DNA of 64,000 bases from an uncultured Bacteroidales bacterium (GTDB lineage Bacteria; Bacteroidota; Bacteroidia; Bacteroidales; Bacteroidaceae): the NCBI GenBank assembly GCA_902798425.1, contig CADBWR010000005.1, positions 122,650-186,649 on the forward strand, read 5' to 3'. Below are positions 7,687 through 18,220 of the stretch, piece after piece. The stretch's first letter is position 1; each line of letters starts with the position of its first letter. The notes under the pieces were generated by a model. It was given only the letters and a program-made list of their open reading frames with translations. It was not told the origin of the DNA and searched no databases. The position numbers and the translations under genes were made by a program.

Positions 7687-10395
7687 ATGGAATTAGCAAG
7701 TAAATATGACCCAAAAGAGGTCGAAGGAAAGTGGTACCAGTACTGGCTGGATCACAAATTGTTTAGTTCAAAGCCCGATGGCCGTGAACCTTACACTATC
7801 GTTATCCCACCGCCCAATGTGACGGGTGTGCTGCACATGGGCCACATGCTCAACAACACCATTCAGGACATCTTGGTGCGTCGTGCCCGCATGGAGGGCA
7901 AGAATGCCTGCTGGGTGCCTGGCACCGACCACGCCTCTATCGCTACTGAGGCTAAGGTGGTGAAGAAGCTCGCTGAGCAGGGCATCAAGAAGCGCGACCT
8001 GACACGCGACGAGTTCTTGAAGCACGCCTGGGACTGGACGGACGAGCATGGTGGCATCATCCTGAAGCAGTTGCGCCGTCTGGGTGCCAGCTGCGACTGG
8101 GACCGTACGGCTTTCACCATGGACGAGAAGCGTTCGAAGAGTGTTATCAAGGTCTTTGTAGACCTCTATAACAAGGGACTCATCTACCGTGGTCTGCGCA
8201 TGGTCAACTGGGACCCCAAGGCACTGACCGCGCTGTCTACCGAAGAGGTTATCTATCGTGAGGAGCAGAGCCATCTGTTCCATCTGAAATACTATGTCGA
8301 CGGACTGACTGCACTCGACAACGAGGAGGCGCTGAAGGCTGAGGGCAACATCATCCACAAGGACGAGAAGGGCTACTACGCCGTTGTTGCCACCACCCGT
8401 CCTGAGACCATCATGGGTGATACCGCCATGTGTATCAACCCTAAGGACCCCAAGAACCAGTGGCTGAAGGGCCGCAAGGTAATAGTTCCGCTGGTGGGGC
8501 GCGTCATTCCCGTCATCGAGGACCGCTATGTGGACATCGAGTTTGGTACGGGTTGCTTGAAGGTGACTCCTGCTCACGACACCAATGACTACATGCTGGG
8601 TAAGACGCACAACCTGGAAACCATCGACATCTTCAATGCCGATGGTACCATCTCTGAGCAGTCACCCCTCTATGTCGGCATGGACCGCATGGACTGCCGC
8701 AAGCAGATTGCCAAAGACCTGCAGACTGCCGGTCTGATGGAGAAGATTGAGGACTACGTCAACAAGGTGGGCTATTCGGAGCGTAACCCAGACACCGCCA
8801 TCGAGCCCCGTCTCTCGCTGCAGTGGTTCCTGAAGATGCAGCACTTTGCTGACATCGCACTGCCTCCCGTGCTCAATGGTGAGCTGAAGTTCTATCCGCA
8901 GAAGTATGTCAACACCTATAAGAACTGGTTGGAGAACATCCAGGACTGGTGTATCTCGCGTCAGTTGTGGTGGGGCCATCGCATTCCCGCCTACTACTAC
9001 AACGAGAACGACGACTACGTAGTTGCCGAGACTCGTGAGGAGGCATTGAAGTTGGCTCAGCAGAAGAATCCTGCCGTCACCGATGCTGACCTCCGTCAGG
9101 ACGAAGATGCCCTCGACACGTGGTTCTCATCGTGGCTGTGGCCTATCTCGCTGTTCGACGGCATCAACAATCCTGGCAATGAGGAAATCAAGTACTACTA
9201 CCCCACTGCCGACTTGGTAACGGGTCCGGATATCATCTTCTTCTGGGTAGCCCGCATGATAATGGCCGGCTACGAGTATATCGGCGACATGCCTTTCAAG
9301 AACGTCTACTTCACCGGTATCGTGCGCGACAAACTGGGTCGTAAGATGTCGAAGTCATTAGGTAACAGTCCTGACCCCATCGAACTTATCGAGAAGTTTG
9401 GTGCCGACGGTGTGCGTATGGGTATGATGCTTTCTGCTCCTGCAGGCAACGATATCCTCTTCGATGAGGCACTCTGCGAACAGGGCCGTAACTTCAACAA
9501 CAAGATATGGAATGCTTTCCGCCTGGTCAAAGGTTGGAAGGTTGCCGACATCGAACAGTCAGAAGCCGGCAAGATTGCTACCAAGTGGTTCGAAGCTAAA
9601 CTGAAGCAGACCAATGCCGAGGTCGACGACCTCTTCAAGAAGTACCGCATCTCTGAGGCCCTGATGGCTGTCTATAAGCTCTTCTGGGACGAGTTCTCCA
9701 GCTGGTACTTGGAGATGGTGAAACCCGCCTACATCAATGGCGAGGCTCAGCCCATCGACAAGCAGACCTACGACAAGACCTTGGAGTTCTTCGAGATTCT
9801 GCTGAAGATGCTGCACCCCTTCATGCCGTTCATCACAGAGGAGCTGTGGCAGCACCTCTACGACCGCAAAGATGGCGAGAGCATCATGAGTGTCAGCCTG
9901 AAACTTGCCGCTCCTACTGCTGCTGACGACGAGTTGGCTGCTAAGATAGAGAGCGTGAAGCAGATTGTTTCTGGTGTCCGCATGGTACGCAGTCAGAAGA
10001 ACATTGCTCCTAAGGAGGCGCTGTCTCTACAGGCCGTTGGTCAGAACCGCTACGAGGCCTTCAACGCTGTTATCCAAAAGATGGCTAACGTCAGTGCTAT
10101 TGAGGTGGTTTCCGAGAAGGATGCTACGTCCAGTGCCTTTATGATTGGCACAGACGAGTATGCCGTACCTCTGGGCAACATGATTGATGTTGATGCCGAG
10201 ATTGAGAAGATGGAGGCACAGCTGCAGCACTTGGAAGGTTTCTTGGCAGGTGTGAAGAAGAAGCTCTCCAACGAGCGCTTCGTGCAGAATGCTCCCGAGC
10301 AAATCGTTGCTATGGAGCGTAAGAAGCAGAGCGACTCTGAGGAGAAGATTGCAGCCCTCAAGGAGTCCATCGCTGCACTGAAAGCACAGAAGTAA
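7687..10395 (+). CDS. valS: Valyl-tRNA synthetase
   Basis: 902-residue class I enzyme that charges tRNA-Val. The HIGH motif reads HMGH (50-53) after [10 protein letters not shown], and the KMSKS loop is at 553-557 ([13 protein letters not shown]). The editing domain lies between them ([28 protein letters not shown]), then the anticodon-binding domain ([23 protein letters not shown]) and a C-terminal coiled coil (last 70 residues) typical of ValRS. The ATG at 7687 was chosen because longer frames would translate through the promoter box at 7657-7664. The leader is about 20 nt. Length is normal. Confidence 0.98.
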   Translation: MELASKYDPKEVEGKWYQYWLDHKLFSSKPDGREPYTIVIPPPNVTGVLHMGHMLNNTIQDILVRRARMEGKNACWVPGTDHASIATEAKVVKKLAEQGIKKRDLTRDEFLKHAWDWTDEHGGIILKQLRRLGASCDWDRTAFTMDEKRSKSVIKVFVDLYNKGLIYRGLRMVNWDPKALTALSTEEVIYREEQSHLFHLKYYVDGLTALDNEEALKAEGNIIHKDEKGYYAVVATTRPETIMGDTAMCINPKDPKNQWLKGRKVIVPLVGRVIPVIEDRYVDIEFGTGCLKVTPAHDTNDYMLGKTHNLETIDIFNADGTISEQSPLYVGMDRMDCRKQIAKDLQTAGLMEKIEDYVNKVGYSERNPDTAIEPRLSLQWFLKMQHFADIALPPVLNGELKFYPQKYVNTYKNWLENIQDWCISRQLWWGHRIPAYYYNENDDYVVAETREEALKLAQQKNPAVTDADLRQDEDALDTWFSSWLWPISLFDGINNPGNEEIKYYYPTADLVTGPDIIFFWVARMIMAGYEYIGDMPFKNVYFTGIVRDKLGRKMSKSLGNSPDPIELIEKFGADGVRMGMMLSAPAGNDILFDEALCEQGRNFNNKIWNAFRLVKGWKVADIEQSEAGKIATKWFEAKLKQTNAEVDDLFKKYRISEALMAVYKLFWDEFSSWYLEMVKPAYINGEAQPIDKQTYDKTLEFFEILLKMLHPFMPFITEELWQHLYDRKDGESIMSVSLKLAAPTAADDELAAKIESVKQIVSGVRMVRSQKNIAPKEALSLQAVGQNRYEAFNAVIQKMANVSAIEVVSEKDATSSAFMIGTDEYAVPLGNMIDVDAEIEKMEAQLQHLEGFLAGVKKKLSNERFVQNAPEQIVAMERKKQSDSEEKIAALKESIAALKAQK

Positions 10396-10417
10396 TATTT
10401 TTATCTAACCTCATATT

Positions 10418-10448
10418 CAAGCCCTGGCGCCAACAACGCCGGGGCTTG
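10418..10448 (+). terminator. Terminator after valS
   Basis: 12-bp stem CAAGCCCTGGCG / CGCCGGGGCTTG (one T-G pair) with a 7-nt loop, 22 nt after the stop. The tail is only moderately T-rich. Confidence 0.75.
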
Positions 10449-10529
10449 TTAGTTTCTGAAGGCCCTTATAGCTTTAGCTCTCTCCAGATGCACTTGGGTA
10501 CCAAAGGGCTGTTAGAATGCGGTATTATT

Positions 10530-10627
10530 ATACAGCTAATAACGATAAAATTCTCTAGAGAATTTTTGTGAAATACAGCTAATAACGACAAAATTCTCTA
10601 GAGAATTTATGCGAAATACAGCTAATA
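10530..10627. repeat. 43-bp direct repeat (2.3 copies) carrying perfect palindromes
   Basis: Copies begin at 10530, 10573 and 10616, each with ATACAGCTAATA, at an exact period of 43. The two full copies differ at four or fewer positions. Each contains the palindrome AAATTCTCTAGAGAATTT (20 bp at 10547-10566 in copy 1, 18 bp at 10591-10608 in copy 2). The third copy is cut off after ATACAGCTAATA. It lies in the 280-bp convergent spacer between valS and the MBL gene, where no coding frame is supported. Confidence 0.92.
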
Positions 10628-10675
10628 CAGTTTCGTATCAGCTATATACAGAGTGCTCTAATCATCTTTTCCATC

Positions 10676-11320
10676 TTAGCGGAGGAAGGGATTGTATTTC
10701 AGCTCGTCGGCAATGGTTGTCTGTGGTCCGTGACCGGGATAGACGACAGTATCGGCAGGCAGCGTCTTGGCAATAGTCGTCAGACTCTGCTGCATCTGCT
10801 GCCAAGAACCTTCGGGGAAATCTGTGCGACCAATGCTCATGCGGAACAGCGTGTCGCCAGAGAAGACGGTGTCCTCCTCTTGAACATAGAAGAGGCAGGA
10901 GCCGTGGCTGTGACCTGGTGTCTGCAGCACTTGCAGGGTATGGTGGCCGAAAGTGATGCGGTCGCCATTGGTGAGCAGCTTACCGATAGGTGGCTGGTCG
11001 TCGCTAATCTGCATGCCGAAGAGGGTTGAAGCCTGCTCTGGCAAGTGCTCTACGAGCGACTGGTCTTCAGCGCAGATCTCTACCTTCAGCGCATATTCCT
11101 CGAAGAGATGGGCATTGCCGAAGTTGTGGTCCAGGTGGCCGTGAGTAGCCAACAGGTGGACAGGAGATAGCTGATTGTCACGTAGGTAGTTGTCGATGGC
11201 TTGACATTCCGCGTCATAATAGGCACCACAGTCGATGATAACGCACTCCTTACTGTCGTCGCTTACTACGTAGCAGTTCTCTTGCAACGGATTAACCTGG
11301 AAAGACTTTACGTTGAGCAT
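10676..11320 (-). CDS. MBL-fold metallohydrolase (glyoxalase II-like)
   Basis: 214-residue cytoplasmic metallo-beta-lactamase-fold hydrolase. The zinc motif THGHLDHNFG is near residue 62, a second histidine is in TPGHSHGSCLFY near 138, the bridging aspartate is in VFSGDTLF near 157, and YPGHGPQT is near 195. Small single-domain members of this group hydrolyse thioesters such as S-lactoylglutathione or related compounds; the substrate here is not known. The ATG at 11320 is chosen over an upstream TTG. It is the last gene of the minus-strand run and starts 12 nt after the GHL10 gene. Confidence 0.9.
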   Translation of the reverse strand: MLNVKSFQVNPLQENCYVVSDDSKECVIIDCGAYYDAECQAIDNYLRDNQLSPVHLLATHGHLDHNFGNAHLFEEYALKVEICAEDQSLVEHLPEQASTLFGMQISDDQPPIGKLLTNGDRITFGHHTLQVLQTPGHSHGSCLFYVQEEDTVFSGDTLFRMSIGRTDFPEGSWQQMQQSLTTIAKTLPADTVVYPGHGPQTTIADELKYNPFLR

Positions 11321-11332
11321 AAACAATAAACG

Positions 11333-12790
11333 TTAGTACTTGATCTTTTTCTTCACCATGCTACTCTCGTTCTGTACGCGGTCAAGGGCAGTGACAACGT
11401 AGGTGTGGCGCGTCTTGCGAGACTGGTCGGGCAGTTCGTAATGAGTATTTGTTGTGATGGCGACAATCTTTGACGGGTCGTCCAGATTCACTTTCTCACC
11501 CTTGTCAAAACGGTAGACAACATACTTCTTGGCCTCGTCGTGCCATTTCTTTGCCTTAGGCGGTGCCCAGCAGAGCACACGCTGACCATCAACATCTATC
11601 TCCTTGAGTTTCTTTACCTTGCCAGGAGCCTCCTTGTCCATCCAGGGCGTGTGGGGCTGCAGAGCAGGATAGCGCCAGTAGTTCGTGCGCAACTGAGTGC
11701 CATAGCCACCCACATTGTCAACGGCTGCTTTGGCATACCACAAAACGATACCCTGAACATGGTCCATCTCCTGATGAAGAGCCATCTTAGCAGATTGCTG
11801 CTTGAATTTTGCCGTGCGTTCTACATCCTCACCGATATACAGGTTGGTGTTGTGGCAGTTGTCGTTCCACCAATGTATCAGCTCGTCATAGTCGGCAGCC
11901 TTATTGCCTATCTCCCAATACAGCTGGGGCACGCAGTAGTCCATCCAGCGGTTCTCGTCCCACAGCAGGATATCGGCATAGAGCTGGTCGTAGTTCTGCA
12001 AGCCATTGGTGCGACTGCCTCGGGGATCACTCTTCTGATTGCGATAGATGCCAAAGGGTGAGATGCCAATCTTCACCCATGGTTTCGTAGCACGTATTGT
12101 CTCTGCCAGCTGCTGTACAAAAAGGTCAACATTGTGTCTGCGCCAGTCGCCAATATCGGTATAGCCCTCAGCGTTGGCCTCAAAGTCCTTGACATCGGGA
12201 ATCTCTATGCCCGGTGTGGGGTACGGATAGAAATAGTCGTCCATGTGCAGACCGTCGACATCGTAGCGCTCGACGATATCCATGACAACTGCACAGATGT
12301 AGTCGCGATTCTCTCTGAGCGCAGGGTTCAACAGCGTAAGACCATCGTATTCGAAGCAGCGCTCAGGGTGTCGGCTTACGATGTGACCGGCACTATTCTT
12401 ATGTGCTACCTTCGTCTTGGCACGATAAGGGTTAATCCATGCATGCAGCTCCATGTCGCGCTGGTGGCACTGGTCAATCATCCAAGCCAGCGGGTCCCAA
12501 TAAGGATCGGGAGCCTTGCCCTGCTCTCCCGTCAAATAGTAGCTCCAGGGCTCCAGCTGACTCTCATAGAGCGCGTCGCACTCGGGGCGCACCTGGAAGA
12601 TGATGGCATTGCAGCCATCTTTCTTCAGTTCGTCCAACTGGTAGCTCAGCGTCTTCTGCATCTCCTGTGTAGGCAGACCCTTAAACTGTCCATTGACACA
12701 CTGTATCCATGCTCCACGGAATTGGCGTTTTTGCTGTGCTTGCAGGGTCAGGCTAAGGAACAGCAAGAAAAGAAATAGGTTTTTTCTCAT
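11333..12790 (-). CDS. Exported glycoside-hydrolase-like protein (GHL10 / UPF0748, YngK type)
   Basis: 485 residues with signal peptide 1-18 (LTLQAQ). The N-terminal part is a TIM-barrel-like GHL10 domain with RGAWIQCVNGQFKG, KKDGCNAIIFQVRPECDALYES, LHAWINPYR, VDGLHMDDYFYP and IGISPFG. About 100 C-terminal residues (from KVKKLKEIDVDG) look like a fibronectin-type module ending in a basic tail. Members are thought to cleave glycosidic bonds in cell-wall or other polymers, but activity is not proven for most. It overlaps the HAD gene by 4 nt, which suggests coupled translation. Confidence 0.88.
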   Translation of the reverse strand: MRKNLFLFLLFLSLTLQAQQKRQFRGAWIQCVNGQFKGLPTQEMQKTLSYQLDELKKDGCNAIIFQVRPECDALYESQLEPWSYYLTGEQGKAPDPYWDPLAWMIDQCHQRDMELHAWINPYRAKTKVAHKNSAGHIVSRHPERCFEYDGLTLLNPALRENRDYICAVVMDIVERYDVDGLHMDDYFYPYPTPGIEIPDVKDFEANAEGYTDIGDWRRHNVDLFVQQLAETIRATKPWVKIGISPFGIYRNQKSDPRGSRTNGLQNYDQLYADILLWDENRWMDYCVPQLYWEIGNKAADYDELIHWWNDNCHNTNLYIGEDVERTAKFKQQSAKMALHQEMDHVQGIVLWYAKAAVDNVGGYGTQLRTNYWRYPALQPHTPWMDKEAPGKVKKLKEIDVDGQRVLCWAPPKAKKWHDEAKKYVVYRFDKGEKVNLDDPSKIVAITTNTHYELPDQSRKTRHTYVVTALDRVQNESSMVKKKIKY

Positions 12791-13419
12791 GATTCCTGTT
12801 TTATGTATTCATAGATTTTCTGAGTCCAGTCGGAACCATTCTCAGGACAGAATGTCCGCATACCCAGCTGACTGGCTACCATCACGTTGCGAGGACCGTC
12901 ATCAACGAACAGCGTATTTGACGCAAAGGACTTCTCCTGGCGCAGCACCTCACGGAATATCATCTCCGAGGGTTTCATCATCTTCAGCTGATAGCTCAGA
13001 TAGCAGGCATCAAAATAGTAAGACAGTGGGTGGCCGTGACCGTCGAAGTCTGTGCTCTCTGCCCACTGCATCATAAAGGGATTGGTGTTGGACAGCAGCA
13101 CTATGCGGTAGCCCTTCTGGCGCAACTGCTGTAAGGCTGCCAGATTGCGCTGCGGCACTTCTTTGGCATAGCCCTGCCAAGCGTAGGCACACTGCTCCAT
13201 GGTGGCTTCGTAGCCCACCAGCATGGAGAACTCACGACGGAAGTCTTCTGCTGTAATCAGCCCTTCTTCCAACTGTCCGAAGATGCCACTCTGCTGGTAG
13301 GGGTCCAGGCGTTGCTCAGCATCAGCCAGTCCCAAGTCCTTGAAACGCTGGATGGCCTGCGACTGGTCCAGCGTAATTACTACGCCCCCCAGGTCAAATA
13401 TGATTGTCTTTATTTCCAT
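12787..13419 (-). CDS. HAD-superfamily hydrolase (phosphatase-like)
   Basis: About 210 residues with the HAD motifs in order: motif [14 protein letters not shown] at the N terminus, motif [11 protein letters not shown] near 105, a lysine in [10 protein letters not shown] near 146, and motif [12 protein letters not shown] near 170. The first aspartate of the usual DxD/DxG pair is present (DLGG), as in the epoxide-hydrolase-N/YihX branch. Small sugar-phosphate or FMN-like phosphatase activity is likely; the substrate is unknown. The ATG at 13419 (MEIKTIIFD) is preferred to 13434; either start overlaps the end of metH. Confidence 0.88.
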   Translation of the reverse strand: MEIKTIIFDLGGVVITLDQSQAIQRFKDLGLADAEQRLDPYQQSGIFGQLEEGLITAEDFRREFSMLVGYEATMEQCAYAWQGYAKEVPQRNLAALQQLRQKGYRIVLLSNTNPFMMQWAESTDFDGHGHPLSYYFDACYLSYQLKMMKPSEMIFREVLRQEKSFASNTLFVDDGPRNVMVASQLGMRTFCPENGSDWTQKIYEYIKQES

Positions 13420-16124
13420 ATATTCTCTTTCCAATAATTCGGTTTGTTCTTACGGGCTTCCTCTAGCGACAGCAACTCTTGCTGTTGCTGCTGGTAGTTG
13501 TCGCGCAGCTGTTCGTATTTGCTTTCCAACTCCTGCTCGATCTGCTGTTCTTGTTCACGATTCATCAAACGCGCTGCCACCAGTGCATTCTGCGAGGCAT
13601 CCTTCATCCACAATACGGGACCGCCATAGACGGGTGCTATCTTCAGCGCTACGTGCAACTCGCTGGTCGTAGCGCCGCCAATCATAATAGGTATGTCCAG
13701 TCCGGCACGCTGCATCTCGTGTGCCACATTGACCATTTCCTCCAGACTGGGTGTGATGAGTCCGGACAAGCCTATCATGTCCACCTGTTCTTCGATGGCC
13801 TTGCGCACAATCTGTTCGGCGGGTACCATGACACCCATGTCAATAACCTCGTAGTTATTGCAAGTCATGATGACGCCAACAATATTCTTCCCGATATCGT
13901 GGACGTCGCCCTTGACAGTAGCCAACAGTATCTTACCGGCCTTCTCCTGCTGTGACTCGCCGCGCTGCGCCTCGATGTAAGGCTGCAGGATAGCGACAGC
14001 CTGCTTCATGGTGCGTGCTGTCTTCACTACCTGAGGAAGAAACATTTTGCCTGCGCCAAAGAGCTCGCCGACCTGATTCATACCAGCCATCAGTGGGCCT
14101 TCGATAATTTGTACAGCCTTGGGATATTTCTTCAGCGCCTCCTCCAAGTCGTCTTTCAGGTGGTCGCCTACGCCTTTGACAAGTGCCTGTTGTAAACGCT
14201 CGTCAACAGACTCAGGACGTTGCTCTTGTTGGCTAGCGGGCGCTGATGTAGGGTTTTCCGTTGCTTTCGCGGCAGCTAGTTCAGCAGCAAGGGCAATGAG
14301 CCGTTCGCTGGCATCTTTGCGCCTGTAAAGGATGACGTCCTCAATGATTTCCAACTGATCGGCGGGAATATCGCTGTAAAGAACTTTAGTTGCAGGATTA
14401 ACGATGCCAAAGTCCATTCCAGCCTGTATGGCGTGATAGAGGAATACGGCATGCATGGCCTCGCGGATGTAGTTGTTGCCTCGGAAGGAGAACGACAGAT
14501 TACTGACGCCACCACTGACATGCGCTCCTGGCAGGTGCTCCTTGATCCACGCGGTGGCACGGATGAAGTCGGCTGCGTAGGAATCGTGCTCCTCCATACC
14601 TGTGGCAACAGCGAGTATGTTAGGGTCGAAGATAATATCTAACGGATTAATTCCAACCTTTTGGGTAAGAATATTATATGCACGCTGAGCAATCTCGATG
14701 CGGCGCTCGTAGCTGGTAGCCTGTCCTTGTTCATCGAAGCACATCACTACGACGGCAGCGCCATAGCGCTTGATGTCTTCTGCATGGCGGATGAACACCT
14801 CTTCGCCTTCTTTCAGTGAGATGCTGTTGACGATGCCCTTTCCCTGCAGACACTTCAGACCGGCAACAATCACGTTCCAATCAGACGAGTCAATCATAAC
14901 GGGAACGGAGGCGATGTCGGGTTCTGCAGCGATGGTGTTGAGAAAATTCACCATCTCGGATTTAGCATCCAGCAGTCCGTCGTCCATATTCACATCGATG
15001 ACTAGTGCTCCGTCAGCCACCTGTTTGCGGGCGATACTGATAGCCTCGTCGTATTGTTTCTCCTGTATAAGACGCAGGAATTTCCGAGAGCCAGCCACAT
15101 TGCAGCGTTCACCCACATTGACAAAGTGAACCTCGGGGGTAACATCTAGCATTTCCAATCCGCTGAGCCACATGGTGTCCGGTTTTCCTTGAGGCTGAGG
15201 CGGTGTCTTTCCCTCTACCAGCGGTCCATAGGCCGCAATAAACGTGTCGTCTGTACCGCAACAGCCGCCAACGATGTTGACGAGTCCCTCGTCAATCATC
15301 TGACCTATCTTCGGAGCCATCGTCTCTGACGTCTCGTCATAGAGTCCCATTGCATTGGGAAGACCAGCATTGGGATAGGCGCTAATGTAATATGGAGCCT
15401 TGCGAGCCAACTGGCGCAGGAAAGGCAGCATTTGGGTGCCACCAAAGGAGCAGTTCAGACCGACGGAGAATATCGGGTAGCTGCTGATGCTAGCCAAGAA
15501 GGCGTCCAGCGTCTGTCCGCTGAGTGTACGACCGGCAAGATCGCTGACGGTTGCGCTCAGCATGATGGGCACCTCCCTACCCCTTTGGCGCATGGCTGTC
15601 AGGGAAGCATCAATAGCCACCTTCGCATTCAGCGTGTCGAAGATGGTCTCTATCAACAGCGCATCCACGCCACCTTCCAACAGAGCGTCGGCCTGTTCCA
15701 GATAAGCATCGAACAGCGTGTCGTAGGTCAGTTCGCGAAGTGCGGGATTGCTCACGTCGGGCGACATAGAGCAGGTCTTGTTCGTAGGCCCCATACTGCC
15801 CGCCACATAGCGGGGCTTGCCGTCCGTCGAGAACTCGTCGGCACACTGGCGTGCCATCCGGGCACCCAGCAGTGCCATCTCGCGAGCCTTGTCTTCCAAA
15901 TGGTAGTCGGCCTGGGAGATGCGCTGTGCATTAAAAGTGTTGGTCGTGATGATATCCGCACCAGCCCGTAGGTATTTGCGGTGGATATCCAGTATTATTT
16001 CAGAGCGTGTCAGGTTCAGTTCGTCAGAATTGCCCGTCTTGCCCAGCACGCGCCCTATCATAGTACCCATAGCACCATCCAATATCAGCACGCGCTCGTT
16101 TATAGTCTCATTTAGTTTCTTCAT
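13410..16124 (-). CDS. metH: Cobalamin-dependent methionine synthase lacking the reactivation domain
   Basis: Transfers a methyl group from methyl-tetrahydrofolate to homocysteine through cobalamin. In order: homocysteine domain ([11 protein letters not shown]; zinc cysteines in NCSFGGT and GGCCGT), pterin domain ([23 protein letters not shown]), cap domain ([16 protein letters not shown]), and B12-binding domain with the cobalt-ligand motif DVHDIG. At 904 residues it ends in [16 protein letters not shown], which is where full-length enzymes (about 1,200 residues) enter the AdoMet reactivation domain. The downstream HAD gene overlaps, so the missing part is not encoded here. It starts 18 nt after smpB, with no room for a cobalamin riboswitch. 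Confidence 0.95.
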   Translation of the reverse strand: MKKLNETINERVLILDGAMGTMIGRVLGKTGNSDELNLTRSEIILDIHRKYLRAGADIITTNTFNAQRISQADYHLEDKAREMALLGARMARQCADEFSTDGKPRYVAGSMGPTNKTCSMSPDVSNPALRELTYDTLFDAYLEQADALLEGGVDALLIETIFDTLNAKVAIDASLTAMRQRGREVPIMLSATVSDLAGRTLSGQTLDAFLASISSYPIFSVGLNCSFGGTQMLPFLRQLARKAPYYISAYPNAGLPNAMGLYDETSETMAPKIGQMIDEGLVNIVGGCCGTDDTFIAAYGPLVEGKTPPQPQGKPDTMWLSGLEMLDVTPEVHFVNVGERCNVAGSRKFLRLIQEKQYDEAISIARKQVADGALVIDVNMDDGLLDAKSEMVNFLNTIAAEPDIASVPVMIDSSDWNVIVAGLKCLQGKGIVNSISLKEGEEVFIRHAEDIKRYGAAVVVMCFDEQGQATSYERRIEIAQRAYNILTQKVGINPLDIIFDPNILAVATGMEEHDSYAADFIRATAWIKEHLPGAHVSGGVSNLSFSFRGNNYIREAMHAVFLYHAIQAGMDFGIVNPATKVLYSDIPADQLEIIEDVILYRRKDASERLIALAAELAAAKATENPTSAPASQQEQRPESVDERLQQALVKGVGDHLKDDLEEALKKYPKAVQIIEGPLMAGMNQVGELFGAGKMFLPQVVKTARTMKQAVAILQPYIEAQRGESQQEKAGKILLATVKGDVHDIGKNIVGVIMTCNNYEVIDMGVMVPAEQIVRKAIEEQVDMIGLSGLITPSLEEMVNVAHEMQRAGLDIPIMIGGATTSELHVALKIAPVYGGPVLWMKDASQNALVAARLMNREQEQQIEQELESKYEQLRDNYQQQQQELLSLEEARKNKPNYWKENIWK

Positions 16125-16142
16125 CGGTTCCTTCTTAATAGC

Positions 16143-16625
16143 TTACTTATACGCCTTCATCGCCCTGTCCATCTCGCGGCGGTCCTCCTTCTCCTTTAGC
16201 GTCTGACGCTTGTCGAACTCCTTCTTACCCTTACACAGCGCAAGGTCCATCTTTGCTCGACCTTTCTCGTCGATGAACACCAGTAGGGGGACGATGGTGT
16301 AACCGGTCTGTTTCGTGGCTGACGCCAACTTGGCTATCTCGCGTTTGGTCAACAGCAGTTTCCGGTCACGTTTCATCTCGTGATTGTTATACGAGCCGTA
16401 AAAGTAAGGCGAGATATTCATACCCTTCACCCAGAGTTCGCCATTGATGATAACGCAATAGGTGTCAACGAGACTCGCCTTGCCCAGTCGGATACTCTTG
16501 ATTTCCGTACCCGTCAACACAATGCCTGCCGTATACTCCTCGATGAAGAAGTATTCGAAAGAGGCTTTCTTGTTCTTAATCTGTACAGGACTCTTTTTCC
16601 TTATCTGCTCTTGTTCCTTATTCAT
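16143..16625 (-). CDS. smpB: SsrA-binding protein
   Basis: 160-residue partner of tmRNA in rescue of stalled ribosomes. Typical SmpB beta-barrel motifs are present: [50 protein letters not shown] and LLLTKREI. The basic C-terminal tail ([17 protein letters not shown]) is the part that enters the decoding centre. The family is single-copy and essential or nearly so. It lies between the DMP19 gene (31-nt gap) and metH (18-nt gap). Confidence 0.97.
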   Translation of the reverse strand: MNKEQEQIRKKSPVQIKNKKASFEYFFIEEYTAGIVLTGTEIKSIRLGKASLVDTYCVIINGELWVKGMNISPYFYGSYNNHEMKRDRKLLLTKREIAKLASATKQTGYTIVPLLVFIDEKGRAKMDLALCKGKKEFDKRQTLKEKEDRREMDRAMKAYK

Positions 16626-16656
16626 CTGAATGCACGTTTGTCAATGCATAATATAC

Positions 16657-17163
16657 TCATTCTTTGACGGCAGCAAAGCGCTCGATATGTTCGTCCACGT
16701 AACGCGCGATAGCTTCCATCCATTCTTCTTCACGCTCTACGAAAGTATCATCCATATCGTCGAATTCAGGATACTGCTCGAACAATGCCATAAACTCCTC
16801 GTCTGTGCAGTCACGCTCCAGTGGTTCGTGGTATTTTGTGTACAGCGAGTGCGCATCGTAGACCAATTTCGACAAGTCGCGCAGGCCCCACAGTTTCAGG
16901 GCTTTAGCAAACGGATTCTTGAAGATGAAGGCACCATAGCCATTGTGGATCAGCTGTACAAAACCGCCATCCATCACTTCTTCGTGCAGCACATCCCATG
17001 CCAACAGGGTAATCTGATCGCTGTTCAGTTCTCCAAGCGTTTCCGCCGTCAACTGTCCACCGATAGCCTCCTTAATAGCACTGACAAAAGCGCCCACAAA
17101 AGCATCCATTCCTTCGCCAGCGGCTTTGCGCAGCATAGCATCGTTTATCGTCACTTCTTTCAT
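16657..17163 (-). CDS. DMP19-family protein of unknown function
   Basis: 168-residue, acidic, mostly helical cytoplasmic protein. The pattern LNSDQITLLAWDVLHEEVMDGGFVQLI followed by NGYGAFIFKNPFAKALKLWG is typical of the DMP19 family (DUF4375), named after a DNA-mimic protein of Neisseria that binds a transcription factor. Whether this one mimics DNA is not known, though its C terminus is rich in Asp and Glu (YPEFDDMDDTFVEREEEW). The ATG at 17163 lies only 8 nt after the -7 box, so the mRNA is nearly leaderless. Confidence 0.75.
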   Translation of the reverse strand: MKEVTINDAMLRKAAGEGMDAFVGAFVSAIKEAIGGQLTAETLGELNSDQITLLAWDVLHEEVMDGGFVQLIHNGYGAFIFKNPFAKALKLWGLRDLSKLVYDAHSLYTKYHEPLERDCTDEEFMALFEQYPEFDDMDDTFVEREEEWMEAIARYVDEHIERFAAVKE

Positions 17164-17171
17164 ATGGGCTA

Positions 17172-17240
17172 CAAAGGTACGAATAAGTGAGCGAAAATGC
17201 AAATTTATTTGCGATTTTCCGAACGGGAATACTTTCGAAA
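17172..17240 (-). promoter_or_regulatory. Promoter of the DMP19 gene, copy B of the recurrent module
   Basis: On the minus strand: CGAAAGTATTCCCGTTCGG, then the dyad GCAAATAAATTTGC over the -33 box (TTTG at 17200-17203), a 20-nt spacer with GCTCACTTATTCG, and TACCTTTG (17172-17179). Nearly identical to copy C at 19.1 kb over about 80 bp. Confidence 0.8.
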
Positions 17241-17262
17241 CGTTGCTTCAGAGGAACTTTCG

Positions 17263-18183
17263 TTACTTGGAACCGATGTACAGACAAATCATTCCGAGGA
17301 GCACCAGAGCCAGGTCGAAAGCCTTCGCCTTGAGGTTTTTCTCGTGGAAGAAGGCAGCACCAAAGAGGAAACTGACGACAACAGAACCGCGGCGCACCAT
17401 GGAGACGATGGAAATCATCGCATCGGGGAGTGACAAGGAATAGAAATACACGAAGTCGGCGGTAGACAGGAAGATGCTGACGCCAATGATGGACCAGTGC
17501 CAATGGAAGGGTGTCGTCTCATTGTGTTTAGGCCACCATAGCAGAAGGAGCATGGCAAGCATCATGAAACACTGGTAGATGTTGTACCACGACTGGACAA
17601 GCATGCGGTCGAGACCTACTCCACCCGACTCGACGGGCGCCATGAGATACTTGTCGTAGAGTCCGCTGATGGCTCCCAGTACGGCAGCGCCGACAATCAT
17701 CCATATCCAATGGTCGTGCTTGAAGTCGATACCTTCCTTCTTGCCACTGCGGCTCAGCATGAAGAACGACAGCACGGCGAGCAGGACACCCAGCCACTGC
17801 CATAGATTCAGCCGCTCGCCAAAGACGAGCAAGGCACCCACAAGGACCATAACGGGGCGTGTTGCATTGATGGGACCGACAATAGTGAGCGGCAGGTGCT
17901 TCATGCCGAAATAGCCGAGCACCCAACTGGAGAGTACGATGAAGGCCTTTAGGACGACATATTGATGGACTTCCCAGCCGCCACTGGATACGTGGAAGAT
18001 GGTGCCGTCGAGTATATCGGTATGAGCGCTCAGCACAATGAACGGCAGGAAGATAAGCGACGAGAAGAGGGTGTTCAGAAACAGTACGGGAATGACGGCA
18101 TTAGCCTTCAGTGCCTGTTTCTTGAAGGAATCATAGCAGCCTAGCAGTGCTGCGGACATGAATGCGAGTATTAACCAAGCCAT
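17263..18183 (-). CDS. EamA/DMT-family membrane transporter
   Basis: 306 residues with about ten transmembrane helices in two homologous halves of five, the drug/metabolite transporter arrangement. PINATRPVMVLVGALLVFGERLNLWQWLGVLLAVLSFF near the middle is the classic EamA repeat; the second repeat ends FFHEKNLKAKAFDLALVLLGMICLYIGSK. The polar residues give no clue to the substrate. The ATG at 18183 was chosen over an upstream TTG. It follows truA by 37 nt on the same strand. Confidence 0.87.
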   Translation of the reverse strand: MAWLILAFMSAALLGCYDSFKKQALKANAVIPVLFLNTLFSSLIFLPFIVLSAHTDILDGTIFHVSSGGWEVHQYVVLKAFIVLSSWVLGYFGMKHLPLTIVGPINATRPVMVLVGALLVFGERLNLWQWLGVLLAVLSFFMLSRSGKKEGIDFKHDHWIWMIVGAAVLGAISGLYDKYLMAPVESGGVGLDRMLVQSWYNIYQCFMMLAMLLLLWWPKHNETTPFHWHWSIIGVSIFLSTADFVYFYSLSLPDAMISIVSMVRRGSVVVSFLFGAAFFHEKNLKAKAFDLALVLLGMICLYIGSK

Positions 18184-18220
18184 ATTGATTTGCAATTTGA
18201 CTAATTACGATTTGACTATT

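Noticed and set aside
10530-10627. CRISPR-like array
   Set aside because: Only two full repeats, no distinct spacers between them (the unit is continuous) and no cas genes.
16124-16143. Cobalamin riboswitch before metH
   Set aside because: Only 18 nt separate it from smpB; no room for the aptamer.
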